Source of the DNA: Hyposmocoma kahamanoa
Lineage: Eukaryota; Arthropoda; Insecta; Lepidoptera; Cosmopterigidae
Assembly (NCBI RefSeq): GCF_003589595.1
Contig: NW_020653711.1
Span: 4,494,777-4,558,776, forward strand
Reading direction: 5' to 3'
DNA: 64,000 nucleotides
This document shows positions 1 through 10,064 of the stretch, piece by piece (the stretch's first letter is position 1; each line of letters opens with the position of its first letter). Both the position numbers and the translations under genes were made by a program. Below the pieces are notes generated by a model. That model had not been told where the DNA came from. It worked only from the letters and a program-made list of their open reading frames with translations, and ran no database searches.

Positions 1-175
1 GAGACTTGTCAACTTATGTCTCACGGTGACGGGCGCAGTGGCAGTGCCCCTAAGATTTTTGCGACTTAAAGCTCCGAGTGGCGCTGTAACTATTATGGAC
101 AGGCGTGTAGCTTACCATCAGGCGCACGACTTGTTCGTCCCGTCACTTGATATTATAAAAAAAAAATAAACAGTC
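1..175 (+). repeat. Rep-A copy, 3' half, cut by window edge
   Basis: This is the 3' half of the commonest interspersed repeat in the window (Rep-A). It runs from GAGACTTGTCAACTTATGTC to the CGTCCCGTCACTTGATATT block and ends in a ten-A run. The 5' half lies outside the window. It shares near-identical text with copies near 3653, 29842 and 36458. Rep-A has an oriented A-rich end, as expected of a retroposed SINE-like repeat, but I see no convincing tRNA-type promoter in it. Confidence 0.8.
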
Positions 176-761
176 GCAATCCGAATAAAGTTTTATTTAC
201 TACATTTACTTTTGTTACTTAGGATTATTTCCTTTAAACAGCTTTATTTCCTACAAACAACCAATTATAAGAAGAAAGTCTTAAAACTTCTAAACAGTTT
301 TGTTTATTTCCAATGTTAGAGATAATAAACTCTTCTTGGAAAACTCTTAATTGAAAGCTAAACAGATTTTTGTTTGTGTTTCTACGTTATTGTATCGGAT
401 TTAACGTAGTTAGGAATAGTTTCGATTTTGATACCGCAATTTAGACACAACATAATTAAAAGCTCGATGTTCTCCGAAATCTTTTATGATGTTTTTTATA
501 CAATCAAACAAATTAGTATTTCCCTGCCAGACTTTAGGGTCATTTTTATTTTACTGTTTTACTGTTTCCGGTTAAACATTGGACATACAAACATAATTAT
601 TGAATAGACAATTATTGTGTAATTGGGCCTCTAGTTCATACTAGTAAATAGTTACTAATATGAACTGGATGCCCAATTACTCAAAATGAGTTTCTCGTCT
701 TGAAGATCCGATTATCGGAAAAATGTAAAAAAATTTTTCATTTAAATACGCGTTCGTACTG
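176..761. other. AT-rich non-coding stretch
   Basis: I see no gene in this stretch. The only structure is the imperfect hairpin at 619-680, listed separately. The rest is AT-rich unique-looking sequence. Confidence 0.6.
619..680. repeat. Imperfect inverted repeat, 28-bp arms
   Basis: Arms at 619-646 and 653-680 are complementary at 25 of 28 positions around a 6-base loop. The outer ends read GTAATTGGGC and GCCCAATTAC. It could be a small palindromic MITE relic. Confidence 0.75.
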
Positions 762-975
762 CCTTCATGGCCGAAGGGTTGCCAAGTTGGTATGTCACGC
801 CAAGGTCTCGAGTTCGATTCGAATATTTATATGTCTACATTTATTTCTCTCATGAGGTTGGATATAATTTGTGGTTGTCTATGTGTGTATCCATGGCATC
901 CGCGATACAGGGTTTCCCTAGTGCGGGGCTAGAAGTGTGTGCGTTATTTATTATAAATATTTGCGATTATCGCTC
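762..975 (+). repeat. SINE-B copy (tRNA-derived, diverged)
   Basis: A tRNA-derived SINE. The head resembles GCCTCCGTGGCCGAACGG (box A), followed by GAGTTCGATTC (box B). Then comes the family body with TACATTTATTTCTCTC, TTGTGGTTGTCTATGTGTGT and CAGGGTTTCCCTAGTGCGGG, and a TTATTTATTATAAAT-type tail. This copy is more diverged than those at 34471, 41056 and 46180. The apparent 79-codon ORF across it is an accident of the repeat. Confidence 0.85.
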
Positions 976-1127
976 TTTCAAGTGGGCGACTCTTGAGTAC
1001 ATGTAGCAGTATCGCAACAATCATTAAAATCGAATGTATGTAAAAATCTCGCACTTAAAACGGGTCAAACCGATTCAAATCGATTTATACGATACTTGTA
1101 TGATTTTTTTTAAGATAGACTCGTCAC

Positions 1128-1232
1128 TTGTCACGTCCAGATCGCAAAGATCTGAGGGGCACTGCCACTACGATCGTCACCTTGAGACATAAGCAGACTG
1201 GTTCCATGTGCCTGTAATTTCACCGGGAAGGA
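1128..1232 (-). repeat. Rep-A fragment
   Basis: A reverse-oriented Rep-A piece containing the GATCTGAGGGGCACTGCCAC block, the CACCTTGAGACATAAG block and the CATGTGCCTGTAATTTCACC block. It is internally deleted relative to full copies. Confidence 0.7.
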
Positions 1233-1383
1233 AGATTTATTTATTCTACCTCAATTTGGTTTGTAGGTTTTAATTTCACAAATTCATAAAATATCTGCAT
1301 AAATGATACCTCAAAATAAACAGCAATAAAACAAATACGTGTTTAAATTCACCCTCTGATGTTGTCAAAAAACCGGTTTCGTT

Positions 1384-1636
1384 AATTCGCATCACCCGTG
1401 GAAGAATGGCATAAGCGGAGCTACATCAGAAACGTTGATTGCTCCATTAGATACAGAAAAATATAACCTATGTACAATATCCTCTCCAATTCTTGTAACG
1501 CTATCGATTAATATTGTAGATAGAGATACAAGAATAGGAGAGGATAAATAGAGGAGGATATTTTTCTGTGTCTGTGGAGCAATAAACATGTGTGACGTAA
1601 CTCCACTTATGGATTCTTCCACGAAGGCTGCGAATT
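1384..1636. repeat. Long foldback (inverted repeat) element, about 250 bp
   Basis: The left arm (1384 to about 1499) and right arm (about 1527-1636) are reverse complements over about 110 bp with scattered mismatches and small indels. Shared blocks include AATTCGCA at the tips, GTGGAAGAAT, ATTGCTCCA, ACAGAAAAATAT and CCTCTCC-ATTCTTGTA near the centre. Only about 27 bases separate the arms, so a transcript would form one long hairpin. The minus-strand 76-codon ORF across it is not evidence for a gene. A foldback MITE is the likeliest explanation. Confidence 0.8.
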
Positions 1637-1761
1637 ATTGAAAATTTTCGTAAATTTCAAACGCCTGTAAAAAAGATTTCACACGACACAGGTGCTTAGA
1701 GCACGTTTTATTAGATTGCGTACACATTAGTTTTATTTATTAGCAAATAATCTCAATACAG

Positions 1762-3112
1762 AGTACTAAAAAAACCGACCTCAAAAGTACGTGGAATTAC
1801 GTCTATTTGCTTAGTTTTATTGAAATATCCCCTAGTTCGCCACTATACAGGACTTGACACTGACGATAATAAACATCGGTTTTCACTACTCAAAGTATAT
1901 TGATAGAAAAACGCCTTGAATTGGAGAAATAGGAAAAATCAACCATTAAAATAATTGCTCCTCAAGCAAAATTTAAGCGCTATTTGTAAAAATGACTCTT
2001 CATGCGTGAACAGCCATAGCATAGAGGTGGATTTTCTTCAAAATGAAATGGGACCACTATGGAAGTACCCACTTTGCAACAAAAAATTCCGCTAAATCAA
2101 TTCTGCTAAATGCCATATGATTACCTTCACTCGTAAAAATAATACTATAGTTTTTGATTATATTTTAAATGGCACTCATGTTAAACGTGTTAACCAAATT
2201 AGGGATCTTGGTGTGGTCTTCGATTCTGGGTTACACTTCAATTATCATATTGACAATATTATTTCTAAATCATTTAAATTGCTCGGTTTCATTCTACGTA
2301 TTTCGCAGCCTTTCCGCAAAGCCATTACTTTTAAAACTTTGTACTCATCTTTTGTGAGGAGCATTTTGGAGTTCGGTAGCGTAATTTGGAACCCTAGCTA
2401 CAATGTGCACATTGATGCATTAGAAAGAGTGCAAAAGAAATTGATAAAAATCTCTGTTTTCACACAAGAATTAAATATATTGACTACAACACCTCTTGTA
2501 CTGTTTTTAAGGTTCCATCTCTGCGCAATAGAAGAATTTACGTACTTTAATAAGAAGAATTAGAAGAAATTCATTTAAAAGTTCCAGTTCGCACCTCCTT
2601 GCGTTCTAAAGCTACCTTTTCATGCAAATTTAGTAGAACAAATTATTTTAAAAATGGTTTCTTTAGGCGCTCTCTGGATTTTTATAACAAAAACTTAAAT
2701 AATATTAATATTTTTGGGTTAACCTTACAAAGTTTTAAGAGGAAAGTATGAGAAGTAGTTTGTTAAGTTTATTACTTTACCTATTTATTGTTAATTTTTC
2801 AAAAAAATTTATAAGCATTTTTATTTATCAGATATTGTTATTTTATGATATGTTATTAATAATTCGTATGTTTTGTAGTTGAACCGTATTTGCTCACTAT
2901 TTCTTGTTTATATTTGTGGAACTCTAGGTCTAATTATTTTAATCAATGTTTTAGTAGAACCCCTGTTTTATGACTGTTTGTTTCCCTGAATGAATAAAAA
3001 AAAAAGAATCATGAAAATCGGTTCACAAATACCGGAGTTATCGCGTAACATACATACAAAAAAAACATACAGTCGAATTGAAAACCTCCTCCTTTTTTGA
3101 AGTCGGTTAAAA
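1762..3112 (+). repeat. MITE-B copy split by a LINE insertion
   Basis: The left end, with AACCGACCTCAAAAGTACGT, starts at 1773. The right end, TTTTTTGAAGTCGGTTAA, ends about 3109. These ends are near inverted repeats of each other and recur at 28857, 31507 and, reversed, at 43258-43495 and 45890-46150. Typical interior text (CATAGAGGTGGATTTTCTTC; AAAATCGGTTCACAAATACC) lies on both sides of the LINE fragment at about 2108-3006, so the LINE landed inside this repeat. Confidence 0.75.
2108..3006 (+). pseudogene. LINE reverse-transcriptase C-terminal remnant (jockey-like)
   Basis: A 5'-truncated non-LTR retrotransposon. The open frame at 2117-2563 reads like the end of a jockey/I-type reverse transcriptase: IRDLGVVFDSGLHFNYHID (the LGV strand after the catalytic core), then LYSSFVRSILEFGSVIWNP and ALERVQKKLIK (thumb). 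A frameshift after 2563 moves the frame to about 2581-2751, where PVRTSLRSKATFSCKF and GLTLQSFKRKV before TGA form the usual C-terminus of such ORFs. The 3' tail ends in GAATGAATAAAAAAAAAA at about 2988-3006. The 5' truncation, frameshift and absence of the YADD core make it non-functional. Its insertion into MITE-B makes it the younger of the two. The exact clade is uncertain. Confidence 0.8.
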
Positions 3113-3652
3113 AAAATTAATTATTGCTTTTTCTCAAAAAATGTTAGAATTTAGGTATAACAAAATTTTTAAACTACGTTTAAGACAGCCATGCCTGAAA
3201 TGCTTTCAAATAGTCTACATTAGCTGCACCTCAAAACTTTGTACCCATCTTCCAAACAACCTGTATAATAGACTGAAGATTTGGCTTGATATACCTGGCT
3301 TACCTATCTAATACTACGAAAAGAAAAAATCGCCCAAACTTGATTGTATAGTTTTAAACCTTTGCGTTTATTTAGCTTTACATAAAGAACAGTTTGTGTT
3401 GTTTTTTTGCCAAAATGGCGTCTTTTCTCTTGACCTGATTTTATGCGCCATAACGTTTTCTCGTGAAAATTAAATTCTAAACAAACTTAATTCTACGATC
3501 TGGCAGCATGGCTAATAAGATGCCTTATTCTGTCACAGTCAGTCACAGTCCGTCAGGACGCTTTATTTCTTGACATTGTATAACAGCTACTTAATTATGT
3601 ACTATGAGGTTTTCTCAGATCGTAGTTCTGTTACCGAACTAGGCATTGTCCA
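3113..3652. other. Non-coding stretch, no feature recognised
   Basis: No ORF or repeat is recognised. A short direct repeat, GTCACAGTCAGTCACAGTC, occurs at about 3533-3552. Confidence 0.5.
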
Positions 3653-3962
3653 GTGGCAGCAGAGCTCCTTGTGAAAGAGTTCATCCAGAGTAGTACTGTC
3701 AACTTAACTGTTTCTGCCGCCAAGCAGTAGGTAATGTCAGCATTACTGTGTTCCGGGTTTGAAGCGTAAGGGTGCTGGTTAAATTACAGGCACATGGGAC
3801 TTGTCAACTTATGTCTCAGGGTGACGTGCGCTGTGGCAGTGCCCCTGTGATCATTGCGATTTAAAGCTCTGAGTGGTACTGCAACTGTTATGGACAGGCG
3901 TGTAGCTTACGATCAGGCGCACGACTTGTTCGTCCCGTCACTTAATGTTATAAAAAAGAAAT
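3653..3962 (+). repeat. Rep-A copy, near full length
   Basis: Runs from GTGGCAGCAGAGCTCCTTGT to CGTCCCGTCACTTAATGTTATAAAAAA. It contains all family blocks in order: the TCTGCCGCCAAGCAGTA region, CAGCATTACTGTGTTCCGG, GTGCTGGTTAAATTACAGG, GGGACTTGTCAACTTATGTC, GCAGTGCCCCT and TATGGACAGGCGTGTAGCTT. Confidence 0.85.
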
Positions 3963-4510
3963 ATTTTGTTTTGTTTTCTTTATAGATATACAACTCTGGC
4001 TGGTATGTAAAAGAGTATTCTGCGCAGCAACTCATATCTTCCCGAGGGATTTCAGCAACCGTCTCTTTAGAAGTTATCCTTAGATAAATAAAAAAGATGA
4101 TCGGCGTTTACTTGTGTATTTATCTGAATTTTTGTAGTCTGTACGCCTGACACGCACGCGCTTTGTGGTTAACCTTTCCTGAAGAATGGTTTGTCAATCT
4201 GTCAAAGGCAAATTTTAAAGGGAGAATACGAATTTTCAAAAGCTTGTCTTAGTAACAATTCTATGTAAAAATACTCACGGTGACGATAAAACCCAAAGGG
4301 TCTATACGGGTAAGAAAAGACAGTAGGGACTCCCCCTTCATGAATATCCGATTTGTCTTAGGTTAGAAGGTCACTGTAGTAGCGACAAATTTAAACCGAA
4401 GTACTAGTGTAGGTATATCGGCGGTACTTGTGTCTAGTTTTTTTATATAAAAATCCTTGAAATTGGAAACAAGAAAAGAAACAAATTCATGTGAGAAAGT
4501 TTATTGATTT
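3963..4510. other. Non-coding stretch, no feature recognised
   Basis: No gene and no match to the recurring families in this window. Confidence 0.5.
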
Positions 4511-4514
4511 AATT

Positions 4515-5098
4515 ATTTTAACCCGCGACGCAAAAAGAGCGGGTTTTCTAGTTTGGTGCTTTTGTCTGTGTATAGTATTTCTGCAGCTCCCAAACGGAGA
4601 GACTATGGCGTCAAAGCGCTTTTTTTTATTTGAAGGCTAATTGAATCTGCTCCGCTGTTTTTTATGATACACAGTGGCAGGAAAAACAAACTGTGCGCCC
4701 ATCCTACGCCAGGAAAAAAGGTGGGCGTACAGCCTCCGTCTTCTTCCCGGCCGCCGTCCGCGAAGCGAGTCAGCGAGGGGGTCATCCTCTCTGAGGCTCT
4801 CCGAAGCCTCCTTCTGTGAGACTACGCTCTCGCAAAAGGAGACCATAGCCTCCCAGCATTTCTCACTGCCGAGCATTGCGTCCACGATAGTTGGCAGCGA
4901 GAGATCTCCTCCCACTATAGTAGTCAGGGAGTGCCGCTGAGGATCTCAAGCCGCAAAGTCGGCCAAGTTGTGTTGCGTCGTGTCGACGGGTACGGTGCAT
5001 TCGTGACAGAAGGGAGTCGCTTCCCGATCCGTCACGCAATGCAGATACTTACTATAACATCCATGTCCAGTGAGCATCTGCACCAACCTAAAGGCTCC
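4515..5098 (-). pseudogene. R1-clade LINE ORF2 C-terminus and 3' region
   Basis: Reading the minus strand downward from about 5098, the peptide runs LVQMLTGHGCYSKYLH, then a zinc-knuckle-like block (CHECTVPVDTTQHNL), then after a frameshift DLSLPTIVDAMLGSEKCWEA and KEASESLREDD, ending in an arginine-rich GRRPGRRRRLYAHL. This order is typical of the C-terminal end of R1-clade ORF2 proteins. One frame change separates the zinc knuckle from the rest. The region is GC-rich against its surroundings, a known trait of R1-clade ORFs. The 3' non-coding part, with the small inverted repeat ACCCGC/GCGGGT, reaches about 4515. Its upstream neighbour (5098 on) is a Rep-A copy that has cut the element. Confidence 0.75.
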
Positions 5099-5250
5099 TT
5101 CCGTCACCCTGAGACATGAGTTAACAAGCATCCTTAACCTTCAAAACCGAAATGCAGTAATGCTCACATTAAGGCTTAGCGGCAGAAATAGGTAAGGTGG
5201 CAGTACTTACCTAGACGAACTCTTTCACAAGGAGCTCTACTGCTACTATA
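5098..5250 (-). repeat. Rep-A copy, 5' part
   Basis: A reverse-oriented Rep-A, shortened. The CACCCTGAGACATGAGTTAAC block is followed by AAAACCGAAATGCAGTAATG, GGCGGCAGAAATAGGT-type text and ACGAACTCTTTCACAAGGAG, ending at CTACTGCTACTA. The A-rich end is missing. Confidence 0.8.
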
Positions 5251-5389
5251 TTATATGTATTAGGAAATCCAATAACATTACAACAATATGTCAAACTTCA
5301 TCTGATGCTGCAACCAGGACAGTCTGCAGACTACTCAAATCTTCAACTATTTATAGTAGAACACTATCGTTTTTAGAATGTAGAGGGAT

Positions 5390-5580
5390 ATCAGGGGAGA
5401 GGAAGGTCAAGGAAAAGATGGAGAAGAAGATGAGAAAGGTGTGAGTATGGAAATGACGGCTGATAGGGGAGAGTGGAAGAAAAATACATGTTGTGCCGAC
5501 CACACCTTGTGTGGAATAAGGACAGGAAGAAGACAGAAAGACAAAGACTGTCCGGTTTTGGGCTCATGAAATTGGTCTTA
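5390..5580 (-). repeat. Fragment of a dispersed repeat also found at 37072-37143
   Basis: On the minus strand, CTTCTTCCTGTCCTTATTCC, then a GTGTGGTCGGCACAACATG block and TATTTTTCTTCC, match the 72-bp insertion at 37072-37143. The polypurine stretch to the left gives spurious ORFs. Confidence 0.6.
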
Positions 5581-5678
5581 ACAAAAAAAATACTAGACAA
5601 CATCACATACGTTTCGAGTTCTTAGGTTTTCGCGATTGTTACACATAGGAAATGAAACTAATTTTCCGGATTTAAATT

Positions 5679-5712
5679 GCGTATATTTGTTTTGTAAAAA
5701 ACAAATATACGC
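5679..5712. repeat. Perfect 15-bp inverted repeat, 4-base loop
   Basis: The arm GCGTATATTTGTTTT at 5679-5693 and its exact complement at 5698-5712 flank the loop GTAA. It sits at the end of a purine-rich low-complexity stretch that leads into the SINE-C copy. Confidence 0.85.
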
Positions 5713-5814
5713 GAAAAGAAAGAACACCGTAACGAAAAGACACAAGAAAAACGAAAGAACAACGAAAAGAAAGAGCAACGTATGTTGCTTTTTTTTCTTT
5801 TTTTTTCTTGTGTT

Positions 5815-5980
5815 ATAAAAAACAAGAACAACGACGGTACCACAAACACCCAGATCCGAGACAATATTATAGAAAAGTTAGTTTTTTTACAATGGGGCTG
5901 GGGATCGAAACTCAGAGATGGCATGTGCAAGTCACTCTACCACGGAGGTCGTGACTTTATTTACCTTTTGGAGTAGTTGT
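5815..5980 (-). repeat. SINE-C copy (tRNA-derived)
   Basis: A reverse-oriented tRNA-derived SINE. The minus strand carries a GACCTCCGTGGTAGAGTG-type head (box A), a GAGTTTCGATCCC-type box B, then CATTGTAAAAAAACTAAC, ATATTGTCTCGGATCTGGGT and GTTTGTGGTACCGTCGTTGT. The same order appears at 33845-34110 (minus) and 56405-56630 (plus). Confidence 0.75.
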
Positions 5981-6099
5981 GTCGGCGGTTTTATAAATTT
6001 TGAGTCTTATTCCTTACATGACCCAAATCAGTTCAAACTGCACAAAATTTAAAATGTTTAAAAAAGATTTAGACGAATTTAAAACTTTCACGTCATAAA

Positions 6100-6600
6100 G
6101 AAGAAAGAAAAAAGCTCATTACAAAACTTTTGTACACGACGAGCAACCATCTTTATTAAATATTCAACAGCTCACAAGAGTAATTCATAATTATGTTTTA
6201 AACCTCTTGAAGGATAATAATTGTAAACAATTGTATTGAGTAAATAATTTTCAAAGCGTGAAAGAAATGGGAAAAAGAAATTTAAAAAAATCTTTGGTTT
6301 AAACTGGAATTAAATATTGAATTATCATTTATTTTTTATGAAATTACTATACTAGTTTGTTATAGTTATTATTACAAAGATTCAATGTCTTTTAGCAAAC
6401 TGTGTCAGATGCTATGCCAACTAAGCCACGTAACGAACCAGCGGACCTCACGAATTTTTGTATGTGCTTGTTGCAGATATTTGTTTTTGGTTTTTAAGGG
6501 GTTTTTTGCCGTAGCGCCATTTGTGAAAAAGAAAGAGAAGTTTGCTAGAAAAGTTGGTTCGAATTCAGCCGGATCGAAGAATTTCTATCTCTGTATCACT
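6100..6600 (-). repeat. SINE-D copy
   Basis: The reverse complement contains GCAACAAGCACATACAAAAATTC-like text, GAGGTCCGCTGGTTCGTTAC, GTGGCTTAGTTGGCATAGC (a tRNA box A) and a tail with ACAAACTAGTATAGTAATTTC. The same blocks recur at 28135, 29330, 53995 and, reversed, at 54790-55045. The outer limits are approximate. Confidence 0.65.
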
Positions 6601-6630
6601 AATTATCATTATGGTTTTTACGAATTTTAG

Positions 6631-6940
6631 TTGCAGCAGAACTCCTTGTAAAGAGTTCGTCCAGGAAGTACTGCCACCGACCTATTCCTGCTGCCAATCG
6701 GTAATGTGAGCATTACTGTGTTCTGGTTTTGAAGGCTATAAGGGTGCTGATGAAATTACAGGAACATGGGACTTGTCAGCTTATGTCTCAGGGTGACGGG
6801 AGCAGGGCATGCGGCAGTGCCCCTCAGATCTTTGCGATGTAAGGCGCTAATTGGCATTGATTCTGCAATGCCCAGGTGTGTCAGTTACCATCGGGCACGC
6901 GATTGGTCCGTTCCGTTACTTGGTGTTGTAAACAAATATA
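6631..6940 (+). repeat. Rep-A copy, full length, diverged
   Basis: Starts TTGCAGCAGAACTCCTTGTA and runs to CCGTTCCGTTACTTGGTGTT. Compared with other copies it is diverged in the 3' third (GGCGCTAATTGGCATTG) and lacks a long A run. Confidence 0.8.
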
Positions 6941-7310
6941 ATTTTAAGTAACTCTAGTGATGCACGAATTTTTAAATCATTATTTAATTATGGTTCGTCT
7001 ATTACAGACAAGCTTAGTTGTTATCATTTAGCCTTCTGTAATCCTAATTAAAATTTTGTTATTGTTTTTAGTTCTCCATCTTAACTTCGTAATTGTAATT
7101 TTTTTTATAGACATCTGTAAAAAGTATGTTCTTCTCCTTTAATTTAACCGCTATGCGCAAGAACTTTTATTTGAAGCAAGTCAAATAGTCAAAGCGAAAT
7201 AATCTTTATTTCATAGATGTACAAATTACCGTTAAAATTGTTATATAACTCTACTGCTTATTCGTAAGGCAAATTCCTCTGAGAAGAATGAGTAAGAAAC
7301 TTTAGGGATT
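6941..7310. other. Non-coding stretch, no feature recognised
   Basis: AT-rich, with no ORF or recurring repeat recognised. Confidence 0.5.
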
Positions 7311-8450
7311 GGGAAATAAAAATTGATCACATTTATCATTTACAATATTTATTTCAAACATCATAATGTCGAGAAGATCTGCAAAAACTAAACGAGTCAC
7401 TGCCATTAATTTTTGTCCACCACGTACTCAGAAGCTGTATAACAAACTTTTAGTATAAAATTTTTGTTTCACTATAGTTTAAAACCTTGAATGGAATATT
7501 TTAATATCAACCGGAATCTTGTTATAGATGCGTATATAATATTGCCCTTTAAATGACTTTGTGAAGACAACTGTCAAGAACAGTCAGTTTTTTTATTACT
7601 CGTATCAATGTTAAGTCTGGTCAGTAACTATTTTTTATTAAAAAATGCTTTTTAACACAAATTACATAAATCTACTGTGACTCTAGTGTAAGAATGAATT
7701 TCTTTAAACTTATTTCTCAAAGACACTTTAGGGAACAGATTGTAAATTGCCCTAACCGCACGTTTCTGTATGACAAAGAATCTAATAATATTGGCGGTAT
7801 TACCCCAAAGCAAAATGTCTCATGTCATTAAACTATGAATAGCTGAAGTAAACCTGTCAAGGGGTTTCGACGTTTGAAAGTCTTCGTATTTTTTTTTTAG
7901 CTTACACTTCAGAGCTGAGCCGTTTCGATAACTTACATATATGTGGACCCTATTGCAATTTAGCATCTAAAGTAATGCCTAAAAATACAACTGTATCGAT
8001 AATGATAAATTTTTCGTTTCTAACATTGGTAATGCAAATTGCACACACTTTTTTTTAATGAACAGGTTATTAACTGCAAAACAATTTACCACAATGTACC
8101 ATCTTGGAGATCCAGGGTGGTAAATTCTGGTAACTTGTTTTGCTGTTTTGTTATTCATAAGATATCGTAATAGGAATATTGGTACCTTGTAACTTTAATA
8201 ATAAGGAAGTATCGTACAAACTAGCAAACAATACTACCTCAAGTGCGATACCCTTCATAATAAGGCTAGGTAAGTCATTAATACAAAGTAGAAATAAAAA
8301 TGGATCTAGAATTGAACCTTGAGGGACGCCCATGCTAATGGTAGACCTTGATGATCTCATGACGTTGACATAGACATTCTGTAAGTAAGCAACGGAAGCT
8401 TTTCTCTTCTTTGGTCGAAACGATTTATCGTCGGCATTCCTCATCCAAGT
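7310..8450 (-). pseudogene. LINE reverse-transcriptase remnant (5'-truncated, decayed)
   Basis: Minus strand. The frame at 8151-8444 carries reverse-transcriptase motif B text, GVPQGSILDPFLFLLCINDL (normally GVPQGSxLGPLLFLxYINDL, so G to D at LGP). It is followed by a damaged catalytic strand, LFASLYDTSLL, where FADDTS would be expected. Further downstream (about 7900-7680), other frames give LLWGNTANIIRFFVIQKRAV and AIYNLFPKVSLRNKFKEI, the thumb and C-terminal region of jockey-type ORF2. Repeated stops and frameshifts and the missing catalytic DD make it dead. The 3' end carries AATAAATATTGTAAATG-type A-rich text near 7330-7360. Confidence 0.75.
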
Positions 8451-9420
8451 TTGCTTTGCATTTTTTCTTCCATAGAGTTTCTGATATTATATTCATCATT
8501 ATGTATAAGATCGCCAACCACTTTTACATGATATCGACGTGACGGGACGAAAAGTGGTAAACACCACCCTGATACATAAAGGTAATAAATATGACACTTG
8601 CCTGTGCCTGTAGTTTTGTACTTGCTTTAAGGAATGTGATTTCCCGCTCTTGTCAGCCCCTTGTTATTAGTTTGTAGTTAGTTTGTTTCCTTTTTCGCAA
8701 TTTTAAACAACTATTAACTTTAGTAACACTATTGTGGTCGATGTTTTTGCATTGAAATTATAATAATACATCAACAGAAAACACTACACATAGCGTGTTT
8801 GAAATTTACCGCAATATTTTATTACCAATCTCATAATATATAGTGCAGTGTACCATTCTTACAAACAAGCTTTACTAAAAGCATGTAGACGCTACTCGTG
8901 GAAATGTTAGCGAACATTTCTCTAACAGCATCCTGCCCGAATATATAATCTGGATTATGGACTAAAATTGTAGTTGCATATCTAGACTATTCAATCTTTG
9001 TGGTTTTGTTTTATAAATTCGTAATACTATATATTTGGCTGTTCAAAATTTTATATCTTCATGCAAGTCTATTTCATTAGTGCAATGGAAGCTTGTCTTC
9101 TATGTGGAAGGTCTTCCGTTTGCCATCGAGAAGCCTGCATGAGTAGGTGCAGTAATGTCGCTTTGGGTGATCCCTTCTGTCGTGATCACTCATTCGCCTG
9201 ACAAGGATACATCTTTACTATTGCAATATCGTATAGATAAGCCTATATTCAGCATTGGAAAACAGTAGAAGTAAGTGGAAAGTGGTTTCTATTGTTTTCG
9301 ACTATTTTCGGCAATTACGGTACTAAGAAAGCACCTTAAATATCGCTAAAGCGTTATCGGCTGAAGGGCACGAATGGATTTAAACTCTGGTTCTTGACTT
9401 TGCTCCAGAACCTAACCTAC
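8451..9420. other. Non-coding stretch
   Basis: No gene recognised. Sequence complexity looks ordinary. Confidence 0.5.
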
Positions 9421-9424
9421 ATAC

Positions 9425-9608
9425 ACACTGTGTTCCGGTTTTGAAGGGTAAGGTGCTGGTAAAATTTCAGGCACATGGGACTTATCAACTTATGTCTCAG
9501 GGTGATGGGCGCTTTGGCAGTGTACCTCAGATCTTTGCGATTTAAAGAGCTGAATGGCACTGCAACTATTATGTTCGTCCCGTCACTTGATAATATAAAA
9601 AAAACATT
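9425..9608 (+). repeat. Rep-A copy, 3' part with internal deletion
   Basis: Begins inside the repeat at CACTGTGTTCCGGTTTTGAA and runs to CGTCCCGTCACTTGATAATATAAAAAAAA. The segment that normally reads GGACAGGCGTGTAGCTTACC is deleted. Confidence 0.85.
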
Positions 9609-10058
9609 ATCTTTTTCCATCATAGCGGGATGCTTGTAAGTGAATTATTGTTCTATAAATAAAACACATGTTTATGATTACGAAATATTTAATGATTAAA
9701 AAATTAACAAAAAAAGAACTATTCTTATGTAGTCTGGTGGGCTCCATATTCAAAATATTTTCCGCTGTCGCGCCATTATGCAGAAATTAATGTCACGTGT
9801 GTCCTATTTTGTCGAAGCGAGATATTGTTCAGAATTTTAGGGACAGCGGGGTATAAAGCTTAAAAGCGGGAATGTCCCGCTCAAAGCATAAGCACATTAT
9901 GTATAGATCATCTTCGAGCGCACCGGCACCAATACCACTCCTATAAATGGTCGCCATGATCAAAAGAACAGTCAGATAGATAGGAAGATTAGGTGATAGA
10001 TTATAATACAAGCGGGTTTTACATAGATAAATTTGTAGTAAAACTTTTCGTAACTAAT
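9609..10058. other. Non-coding stretch
   Basis: No gene or repeat recognised. Confidence 0.5.
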
Positions 10059-10064
10059 TTAACT

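Noticed and set aside
767..1006. 79-codon ORF
   Set aside because: It lies across a SINE-B copy. Similar peptides appear at every SINE-B copy (41056, 43045, 46180), so it reflects the repeat and not a gene.
5391..5930. Overlapping ORFs on both strands
   Set aside because: They come from polypurine/polypyrimidine low-complexity sequence, with no domain or codon bias.
6766..6951. 61-codon ORF resembling the one at 47973-48164 on the other strand
   Set aside because: Both are readings of Rep-A. The shared peptide is due to the repeat, and neither has a promoter or homologous protein that I know.
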